Assembly: GCF_947166265.1 (NCBI RefSeq)
Contig: NZ_CAMVDO010000006.1
Span: 1-64,000, forward strand
Source of the DNA: an uncultured Fibrobacter sp.
Lineage (GTDB): Bacteria > Fibrobacterota > Fibrobacteria > Fibrobacterales > Fibrobacteraceae
Reading direction: 5' to 3'
Length of the DNA stretch: 64,000 nt
In this document: piece by piece, positions 17,584-24,261 of the stretch
How the letters are laid out: each line of letters opens with the position of its first letter
Numbering within the stretch: position 1 is the first letter of the stretch
The notes under the pieces: generated by a model
Database searches by the model: none
The model's input: only the letters and a program-made list of their open reading frames with translations
What the model was told of the DNA's origin: nothing
Made by a program: the position numbers and the translations under genes

Positions 17584-19785
17584 ATGCGTCCCTCGTTTTT
17601 TTTCCATAAGTTTGTTGGCTCTTTAGCGTTTTCGGTCGTTCTTCTTTTCATTGCTTGCGGTGAAGAGTCGACTCGAGTTGTTCATGATCCCTTGTCTGTG
17701 GTCGAAACTTTCGCTGAACTCGATTCATGCTCCGATGAAAATACGGGGGACCGCGCTCTTGTAAAAGCGGATTCGACGATTTATGTGTGTGTCGATGCCA
17801 AGTGGGTGGCGACCGTAGAACGTTCCGATGAAGTGGCGATTTCACTTGATACCTTGTCGGGCTATATCCAGAAAGGTCCGTTTCTGAAAGGCTCCACGGT
17901 GTACCTTTACGAACTTTCCGATGGGCAAACGTTAAAGCAGACGAATGGCAACTTTATGAGCGTCATCACGGGAGATGATGGCCGTTACAGGTTTTCTTCG
18001 CGCGACCTCAAGAGCCAATACGCGATGCTTGTCGTAGAAGGAAAATACCGTAATGAAGTGACGGGGGAGCCTACCACCACGCCGATTCAGCTGCAGGCCT
18101 ATACCAATATGCTGATGCGCAAGTCGGCAAATGTGAATCTGCTGACGCATTTGGAAAAGGAACGTGTGTATTACCTGGTGACGCACGAAAAATTGAGCGT
18201 CCGTGGTGCCAAGAAACAAGCCCAGGCCGAAATCCTGAGTCAATTCTATATCGATACGCTCTCCTTTAAGGCGGAATCCGAAGACCTTGATGTGTTTGGT
18301 AAGAACGATGCCGATGCGGCCCTCCTTGCTGTATCCATTCTTTTGCAGGGCGATTCGAACGAAACGGCCCTTTCGGTTCTTTTGACTGAAATCGTGGCGG
18401 ATATGGCCGAGGATGGTGAATGGAACGGAGCTAACGCAAATGCGACCAAGACGCGTATTGCAGATTGGGCTATGGCGGCGGATACTTCCGGTAGGCTTGC
18501 GATATTCCGCAAGAATGTGAAAAGTTGGGGCTTGAGCGATACGGTGCCCGAATTTGAAAAGCATGTGCGTCGCTATTGGACAAAACAGTACGGTTTTGAA
18601 GATTGCGATAAGAAAAGCGAAGGTGAAGTGGTTGCCACGGAGAATGAACTAAGTGATTCTTATGGAACAAAAACCCGCTTTGTCTGCAAGGATGGTGCTT
18701 GGAAAACCGCCTCGGATTTAGAAAAGGATACCTACCAATGGAAGCTGGGCGCAAAGGATGGTGAATCCAGACTAGGGGACGTGACTAGAAGGACCTATTT
18801 CTATGACAAGGAAAAGGAGGCTTGGCATAAGGCGTCCAATGTAGAAATTGCGCTTGGATTCTGTTCTAAAAATATCGAAACGGACAAGTCGAAAAGATAT
18901 GGCAAGGTGGATAGTTCCTGGTATCTTTGCAAAAACCGCGAGTGGAGTGGCGTTGACGAATTTATGCTTGATACGCTTGACGCTAAATGTTCTTCAAAAA
19001 CGTTGGGTAAAAAGATTGACGGTGCTGTTGTTAAGAAAAATCAGTATTACTGTACGGCGAAAGGTTGGGTGAACTTGATGGATTGGAATTGGGATGTTCC
19101 TAAGGAAGCTCGCTTTAATCCTGATATCAAGTATGATTCCATGATAGACCCGCGAGACAATAAGGTCTATAAAATTGTGACGATCGGAACGGGTGAAAAG
19201 GCGCAAACCTGGATGGCTGAAAACTTGAATTATGCCGACAGTGTCGCAACGCCCAGTCTTAAGGGACGTAATTGGTGCTTTGACAATGTAGAGGCGCATT
19301 GTGATGTCGGAGGACGCTTGTACAGTTGGTCTGCTGCGATTGATTCCGTAAGACTTGCTACTGACGAAAATCATCCGATGCGTTGTGGTGAATTGAACGT
19401 TTGTAATCTTTCGGGGCGTGTGCAGGGCATTTGCCCTGAAGGTTGGCATTTGCCTCGTTATGCGGAAGTCGTTGCGATGACGGAGCTTGTTGGCGATGTC
19501 GAGTTGGGTTCTGCTTATATTACGCAGACAGGCTGGAATGGTGGTAAAGGGGGAACAGATATTGTCGGCCTTTCGATGCTGCCCACAGGCTTTTACCATT
19601 CAGCCGGGAAATTTGGCTTGGACGGTGTATTGGCTTCGGTCTGGATGTCTACGGAAGATGACGAAAACGATGCGTTCCTGATATCCATAAGTGCTAACTC
19701 AACAGACGAAGGTGTGTCGTTTGTAAATATGTATTATAGCAAAAGTTGTGGGATGAGTGTTCGCTGCATTCAAGACAGAGATTAA
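17584..19785 (+). CDS. FISUMP-domain lipoprotein (733 aa), tandem copy 1
   Basis: The lipobox LLFIAC sits near residue 25. A short acidic region with YVCVDAKW is followed by the shared domain (about 95-330; GYIQKGPFLKGSTVYLYEL, VNLLTHLEKER, DADAALLAVSILLQGDSNE). Then come repeated W-x-x-A modules (KTRFVCKDGAWKTASDLE) and a C-terminal FISUMP domain (AQTWMAENLNYADSVATP, GICPEGWHLPRYAEV, MSVRCIQDRD). It is probably an envelope protein of unknown function. The next paralog begins directly after its stop, so both are on one transcript. Confidence 0.9.
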   Translation: MRPSFFFHKFVGSLAFSVVLLFIACGEESTRVVHDPLSVVETFAELDSCSDENTGDRALVKADSTIYVCVDAKWVATVERSDEVAISLDTLSGYIQKGPFLKGSTVYLYELSDGQTLKQTNGNFMSVITGDDGRYRFSSRDLKSQYAMLVVEGKYRNEVTGEPTTTPIQLQAYTNMLMRKSANVNLLTHLEKERVYYLVTHEKLSVRGAKKQAQAEILSQFYIDTLSFKAESEDLDVFGKNDADAALLAVSILLQGDSNETALSVLLTEIVADMAEDGEWNGANANATKTRIADWAMAADTSGRLAIFRKNVKSWGLSDTVPEFEKHVRRYWTKQYGFEDCDKKSEGEVVATENELSDSYGTKTRFVCKDGAWKTASDLEKDTYQWKLGAKDGESRLGDVTRRTYFYDKEKEAWHKASNVEIALGFCSKNIETDKSKRYGKVDSSWYLCKNREWSGVDEFMLDTLDAKCSSKTLGKKIDGAVVKKNQYYCTAKGWVNLMDWNWDVPKEARFNPDIKYDSMIDPRDNKVYKIVTIGTGEKAQTWMAENLNYADSVATPSLKGRNWCFDNVEAHCDVGGRLYSWSAAIDSVRLATDENHPMRCGELNVCNLSGRVQGICPEGWHLPRYAEVVAMTELVGDVELGSAYITQTGWNGGKGGTDIVGLSMLPTGFYHSAGKFGLDGVLASVWMSTEDDENDAFLISISANSTDEGVSFVNMYYSKSCGMSVRCIQDRD

Positions 19786-22032
19786 GTGAGAAAGAAAATG
19801 AAAAAGTTTGTACTTCAATGTCTTTTGACTACGGTGTTTTTCTTTGCTGCGTGTAGCGAAGACTCGACTGAGGTTGTCGTAGAAAAAATGAATGTGGTGG
19901 AAAGTGAAACGGATCTTCCTGAGTGCGAAAGCGAAAACGAGGGCGATCAGGCGATGGTAAAGGGCAAATCCTCCATTCTCGTGTGTGTCGATGGCGACTG
20001 GTTCGTGACTGCAGGAGAAAAAACGGAAACGGTGTCCGGAGATAGTGTTGAGGAAGCGGTACAGATTGATTCCTTGGTGGGCTATTCGCAGAAAGGCCCC
20101 TTCCTCAAAGGTTCGATGGTCTATCTTTACGAACTTTCGGATGGACGCACCTTAAAGCAGACGAACGGCAACTTTACAAGCAACATCACAAGCGATGATG
20201 GTCGCTACAAGTTTACGTCGCGAAACCTTGTGAGCCAGTATGCGCTAGTCGTTGTAAACGGCAAGTATCGTAATGAAGTGACTGGAAAACCTACCACGAC
20301 GGCAATTCAGCTGCAGGCGTATACGAATGTGTTGATGCGTCGGTCGGCAAACGTGAATTTGCTTACGCACCTAGAACATAACCGCGTCTATAATCTGGTT
20401 GTGAAAGAAAAGCTGAATATGAGACAGGCAAAGCGACAGGCTCAGGCCGAAATTATGAGCGAATTCTATATCGACACGGCTGGATTCGTGGGCTCTTCCG
20501 AAGACTGGGATGTGTTCGGGAGTACCGATGCTGATGCCGCTCTTCTTGCGATATCGATTCTGTTGCAGGGGGATTCGAACGAAACCGCTCTTTCGGTGCT
20601 GCTTACGGAAATATCGGATGATATCGCGGCAGATGGCTTGTGGAATGCTGCGGTGGCTGATTCTGTAAAGACTCGCATTGCCGACTGGGCCATGGTGGCG
20701 GACAGTGCCGGACGATACGCCAAGTTCCGTAAGAATGTAGAGGGCTGGAAACTAAGCAAGACCGTGCCGGATTTTGAAAAATACATGCGTCATTTCTGGG
20801 CGACGACCTACGGCATTGGTGATTGTACGAAAAAGCGTGAAGGCGAAATTGTCGCTACAGAGAATGAAAATAGTGCCGTCTATGGAACGACAACGCGCTT
20901 TATCTGTAAGAGCGGAGCCTGGAAGGTTGCCGAAGATATTGTGGTGGATACAAGGAGCTGGAAAGACGGCTCCGATGGAAAACTGAAAAAAGGAGATGTT
21001 ACGGATCGATTCTACAAGTTTGACAAAAAACTGGGAAAGTGGCTTTATGCGACTGAAAACGATTCGACGACCGGCTTGAAGGGATGCACCACCAAATTGG
21101 AAGGCTCCATTGGCAGAAGCCCTGAGGATGATCGTTTCTATACTTGTGAAAACCTTGATTGGGTTGAAGTGACTGAGACGATTGCTTATGACACCCTTGG
21201 CTTGGTCTGTTCGAAATCTGTATTGAACACTATTGTTAGCGGTGTTGTCAATGATTTGAACAAGTATTATTGTTCGACTCAGGGTTGGACAAGTTTGATG
21301 GATTGGGATTGGACTGTGCCGAAGGAATTTCGCCTTAATCCAGAAATCAAGTACGGTTCTATGACTGACCCGCGTGACAACAAGGTTTACAAGACAGTTG
21401 TCATTGGAAAGGGCGAAATGGCTCAGACATGGATGGCGGAAAACCTCAATTATGCCGATAGCGTTGCAACGCCTAGCCTTAAAGGACGTAACTGGTGCTA
21501 TGATGACGTTGAGTCGAATTGTGATGTCGGGGGGCGCTTGTATAATTGGGCTGCTGCTATAGACTCTGTAAAGTATGCTACGGACAAAGAAAATCCGATG
21601 ACTTGTGGCTTCGCGGGTTTCTGTGAGTTTTCCGGTGATGTGCAGGGTGTTTGTCCGCCGGGGTGGCACTTGCCTAGTATAGAGGAATTTTACGATTTTA
21701 CGGCCATCATAGATGCCGATTCCTTGGGCAAAGTTCTTAAGGCTCAGTCGGGGTGGGGTTATTTTGAAAATACTGGGAAAATGGAATCGGGTAGTGGTTC
21801 GGATGATGTTGGATTTACGGGGCTTCCTGCTGGAATGAGGCCTTTTACGGGAGATTATGTCTATGGCGGTAGTTTCACTGGTTTTTGGTTGTCTACCAAT
21901 AAAACATCATTGGATGGGTACTTTTTTGGAATGTTTAACGAAGAATCCGGTTTTGAACTCCTAAATTATCTTGAAAAAAACTTTGCGTTGAGTGTCCGTT
22001 GCATTAAGGATAAGGTATCAGATAAGGAATAG
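19786..22032 (+). CDS. FISUMP-domain lipoprotein (748 aa), tandem copy 2
   Basis: Closely similar to the preceding protein through the same domain order: lipobox FFFAAC, GYSQKGPFLKGSMVYLYEL, VNLLTHLEHNR, W-x-x-A modules and a FISUMP domain with the identical segment ADSVATPSLKGRNWC. The GTG at 19786 abuts the previous stop; an ATG four codons in (19798) is an equally good start. The tandem layout points to a gene duplication. The C-terminal ~80 residues have diverged most between the copies. Confidence 0.9.
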   Translation: MRKKMKKFVLQCLLTTVFFFAACSEDSTEVVVEKMNVVESETDLPECESENEGDQAMVKGKSSILVCVDGDWFVTAGEKTETVSGDSVEEAVQIDSLVGYSQKGPFLKGSMVYLYELSDGRTLKQTNGNFTSNITSDDGRYKFTSRNLVSQYALVVVNGKYRNEVTGKPTTTAIQLQAYTNVLMRRSANVNLLTHLEHNRVYNLVVKEKLNMRQAKRQAQAEIMSEFYIDTAGFVGSSEDWDVFGSTDADAALLAISILLQGDSNETALSVLLTEISDDIAADGLWNAAVADSVKTRIADWAMVADSAGRYAKFRKNVEGWKLSKTVPDFEKYMRHFWATTYGIGDCTKKREGEIVATENENSAVYGTTTRFICKSGAWKVAEDIVVDTRSWKDGSDGKLKKGDVTDRFYKFDKKLGKWLYATENDSTTGLKGCTTKLEGSIGRSPEDDRFYTCENLDWVEVTETIAYDTLGLVCSKSVLNTIVSGVVNDLNKYYCSTQGWTSLMDWDWTVPKEFRLNPEIKYGSMTDPRDNKVYKTVVIGKGEMAQTWMAENLNYADSVATPSLKGRNWCYDDVESNCDVGGRLYNWAAAIDSVKYATDKENPMTCGFAGFCEFSGDVQGVCPPGWHLPSIEEFYDFTAIIDADSLGKVLKAQSGWGYFENTGKMESGSGSDDVGFTGLPAGMRPFTGDYVYGGSFTGFWLSTNKTSLDGYFFGMFNEESGFELLNYLEKNFALSVRCIKDKVSDKE

Positions 22033-22072
22033 TCATTTTTGTTGCTATAAAAATTTTTTAGCAATAAACCTG

Positions 22073-22101
22073 TTGCGTTTTTTTTGAATTAGTGCTATAT
22101 T
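22073..22101 (+). promoter_or_regulatory. Sigma70-type promoter of a candidate sRNA
   Basis: TTGCGT (22073-22078), a 17-bp spacer, then TATATT (22096-22101). Transcription would begin near 22108, just before a short structured segment that ends in a terminator. Confidence 0.5.
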
Positions 22102-22107
22102 TGTTGT

Positions 22108-22177
22108 AACAGCGTAGGGACCTCGGGTCGAGCGCTGCGAAAATCCATTGTCACCTCCGGCAGTGGATTTTTCTTTT
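22108..22177 (+). ncRNA. Candidate small RNA with anti-Shine-Dalgarno loop
   Basis: About 70 nt. The first element is CAGCG...CGCTG (22110-22137) enclosing a GACC-TCG-GGTC hairpin. The second is AAAATCCATTG (22140-22150) pairing with CAGTGGATTTT (22161-22171), one G-T wobble, then TTCTTTT: a normal terminator. Its 10-nt loop TCACCTCCGG contains TCACCTCC, the sequence at the 3' end of 16S rRNA, so the loop could bind Shine-Dalgarno sites. No open frame of note lies within. It could instead simply be the terminator of the FISUMP gene. Confidence 0.5.
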
Positions 22178-22200
22178 GGGGCAAGGCTCTTGCCAAACAC

Positions 22201-22290
22201 GACCGCACGAGCTGCAAATAAGTCGGTTCTTCCCGCTGGCTCGTGCTCTCGCCACCACGACTCATTAAGATGAGTCGCTTGTGGCTCACG
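22201..22290 (+). repeat. Covarying two-hairpin repeat, copy A
   Basis: GACCG, then stem 1 GCACGAGC (22205-22212) pairing with GCTCGTGC (22239-22246) over a 26-nt loop. Then TCTCGCCACC, stem 2 CGACTCAT-TAAG-ATGAGTCG (22258-22277) enclosed by GCCAC/GTGGC, and TCACG. Copies B and C keep the unpaired segments but change stem 1 by compensating substitutions. Confidence 0.8.
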
Positions 22291-22294
22291 ATAA

Positions 22295-22385
22295 GACCGG
22301 ACTGGCTAGGCTCTACGAGTTTATTACTCTGGAGCCAGTCCTCTCGCCACCACGACTCATTAAGATGAGTCGCTTGTGGCTCACG
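22295..22385 (+). repeat. Covarying two-hairpin repeat, copy B
   Basis: Same plan: GACCG, stem 1 GACTGGCT (22300-22307) with AGCCAGTC (22333-22340), a 25-nt loop. Bases 22341-22385 are identical to 22246-22290 of copy A (45 nt, period 95). Stem 1 shares little sequence with copy A but pairs perfectly. Confidence 0.8.
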
Positions 22386-22391
22386 GTACTC

Positions 22392-22420
22392 TTGCCAAGA
22401 GGTTTGTATTTTGTTACATT
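22392..22420 (+). promoter_or_regulatory. Possible promoter of the leuA leader
   Basis: TTGCCA (22392-22397), a 17-bp spacer, TACATT (22415-22420). Initiation would fall close to 22427, at or beside the ATG codons of the leader peptide, which has no Shine-Dalgarno upstream. A leaderless start is therefore possible. Pattern match only. Confidence 0.35.
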
Positions 22421-22495
22421 ATGGGCATGATGAAGAAGAATCTACGACTTATTAACCTACTAGGACGTTGCGCTGGAGCGCAAGCCGGTTTTTAA
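22421..22495 (+). CDS. Leucine leader peptide of leuA (24 codons or fewer)
   Basis: ATG at 22421 (or 22427 or 22430) to TAA at 22493-22495. The core reads NLRLINLLGRCAGAQAGF. It has four Leu codons, three of them CTA, a codon that is uncommon in the neighbouring genes, plus Ile. It lies directly before a terminator/antiterminator pair and 165 bases before leuA, which is the layout of ribosome-mediated attenuation by charged tRNA-Leu. Confidence 0.7.
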   Translation: MGMMKKNLRLINLLGRCAGAQAGF

Positions 22496-22591
22496 GCATA
22501 GGTTCAAGACGATTTTAGAGTTTTAACCCAAGGATTTAAACCAACTTAAACCGTTTTGCCCGCTCCAATAAGGACGCGGGCTTTCGTTTTT
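22474..22591 (+). promoter_or_regulatory. Transcription attenuator of leuA
   Basis: Terminator: GCCCGC (22558-22563) with GCGGGC (22576-22581), extended by TCC/GGA, then TTTCGTTTTT. Alternative pairing: TGGAGCG (22474-22480) with CGCTCCA (22561-22567), reinforced by CGGT and TTTAAG (22486-22496) with CTTAAACCG (22545-22553). The alternative removes the 5' arm of the terminator. A ribosome stalled at the Leu codons (22442-22462) would stop short of 22474 and leave the antiterminator free to form. Confidence 0.7.
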
Positions 22592-22660
22592 GAGTCAAAT
22601 TTCTATTTTTTAGACGAAAAATGAGCTTGCCGCCTTGTTGGACTGGCAAGGAGATAAAAG

Positions 22661-24232
22661 ATGAACGAGAATAAGAACACGATTGAAAGACAACCCTTCT
22701 TTTACGACGTCACGCTGCGTGACGGTAACCAGGCTCTTCCGAAGCCCTGGAACAATGCCCAGAAAAAGGACGTGTACCTGCAACTCTTGAAACTCGGCGT
22801 GCAGGGCGCCGAAGTCGGTTTCCCGGCTTCAAGCGAGATGGATTTTGAATCGTGTAAGGAACTTGCCCAGCTGACCGCCAAGATGGCCGAAGAAGGCGAC
22901 GAAGTCGCGAAGCGCATCGTGGTCTCTGGCCTCGCCCGCTGCGTGGAAAGCGATATCCAGCGTTGCTGGGAAGCGGTGCAGTACGCTCCGCATCCGCGTA
23001 TCCATACCTTCCTGGCTACAAGCCCCTTGTCCATGGAACATGTGCTGCACATGACTCCGGAACAGGTGAAGGAAAAGGCCGTTCATTGCGTGAAGTTTGC
23101 GAAGTCGCTCGTGGGTGACAAGGGTGACGTGGAATTCAGCGCCGAACACTTTGGCGACTGCCTCGAAAACATGGATTTTGTGATTGACGTGCTGAAGGCC
23201 GTGGTCGAAGCCGGTGCGACGACGTTGAACCTGCCGAATACGGTGGAACGCTATCGTCCGTTCCTGTACGTGAACCAGGTGAAGCAGGTTTATGAAGCGA
23301 TCCCGAAGAACGTGACCATTTCTGTGCATTGTCATAATGACCTCGGCATGGCGACTGCCGCCACGGTCGAAAGCTTCTTTGTGGGTGCGACCCAGCTGGA
23401 AGTGGCCCTGAACGGCCTTGGCGAACGTTGCGGTAACACGAACTTCTACGAAGTCGCTGTAGGCCTGCACAATTCCGGCGTGAATACGGGCCTGCACATG
23501 GAGCGCATTTACGAAACGGCCATCTTGATTTCCCAGTGGTCCGGCATCAGCATTTACAGCCGCGCACCGCTGATCGGTGCCGAAGCGATTGTGCACCGTA
23601 GCGGCATCCACCAGGATGGCGCCAGCAAGACGAAGGACATGAAGAAGGGCGCCTACCGCCCGATCGACTACTCCATCATCGGTCGTCACCAGAACGATTC
23701 CCTCAGCTTTACAAGCCAGAGTGGCCGTACCGCCGTGTACGAAATCATCACGAAGTTCGGCTACAAGATGTCGCTCGCCGAAGCAGCTGAACTGCAGCCG
23801 ATTCTGAAAGCTTGCAGCGAAAAGGAAGGCGAACTCTCTGCCGAACGCGTGCTGGATGTGTTCCGCGAGCATTTCGTAAATGTGAACGGCCGTCTGGTGT
23901 TCAACAACATCGAGGTCATTCCCGACGAAAACCGCTTTATCTTCCACTTCAAGAAGGATGGCGAAGCCTTGGTGAAGTCCGTGACGGCCGAAGGCCCGAT
24001 CGAGGCTGCCCTCATGCTCATGCGCGAAATCGGCATGCCGGTCGAACTCGTCAAATACCGCCAGCTCGTGGTGCCTGAAAAGGACAAGATGTGGGCGGGC
24101 CGAGGCCTCAGCCGCATCGTGCTGAAGGCGAACGGCGCTGAAGTTGAAGGCCGCGGTGTAAGCAGCGATACGCTCAAGGCGAACATGCGCGCACTCTTCG
24201 GTGGCGTGAACTTGCTGTATAAGAAAGCATAA
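22661..24232 (+). CDS. leuA: 2-isopropylmalate synthase
   Basis: First step of leucine synthesis: acetyl-CoA plus 2-ketoisovalerate. HMGL-like TIM barrel: FYDVTLRDGNQALPKPW (catalytic Arg-Asp), EVGFPASSEMDFE, HCHNDLGMATA (metal-binding His), and NGLGERCGNTNF. The C-terminal LeuA allosteric/dimer domain runs from about 390. A good AAGGAG ribosome site precedes ATG. Regulated, from the sequence upstream, by a Leu-codon attenuator. The enzyme is the slightly shorter class with the LPKPW signature. Homocitrate or citramalate synthases are related alternatives, but the Leu leader supports LeuA. Confidence 0.88.
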   Translation: MNENKNTIERQPFFYDVTLRDGNQALPKPWNNAQKKDVYLQLLKLGVQGAEVGFPASSEMDFESCKELAQLTAKMAEEGDEVAKRIVVSGLARCVESDIQRCWEAVQYAPHPRIHTFLATSPLSMEHVLHMTPEQVKEKAVHCVKFAKSLVGDKGDVEFSAEHFGDCLENMDFVIDVLKAVVEAGATTLNLPNTVERYRPFLYVNQVKQVYEAIPKNVTISVHCHNDLGMATAATVESFFVGATQLEVALNGLGERCGNTNFYEVAVGLHNSGVNTGLHMERIYETAILISQWSGISIYSRAPLIGAEAIVHRSGIHQDGASKTKDMKKGAYRPIDYSIIGRHQNDSLSFTSQSGRTAVYEIITKFGYKMSLAEAAELQPILKACSEKEGELSAERVLDVFREHFVNVNGRLVFNNIEVIPDENRFIFHFKKDGEALVKSVTAEGPIEAALMLMREIGMPVELVKYRQLVVPEKDKMWAGRGLSRIVLKANGAEVEGRGVSSDTLKANMRALFGGVNLLYKKA

Positions 24233-24261
24233 CATATCATTGGGGTAAATAAGGAGGAGAA

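Noticed and set aside
22246-22385. CRISPR-like direct repeats (45 bp, period 95)
   Set aside because: Only two identical copies, each with internal hairpins, and the third copy at 45182 keeps the structure but not the sequence. There are no cas genes.
22187-22398. CTCTTGCCAA at 22187-22196 and 22389-22398 as target-site duplications of a mobile element
   Set aside because: The segment also resembles the repeat's own CTCTCGCCACC, so it may be a decayed copy. No transposase is nearby and copy C at 45182 lacks such flanks.
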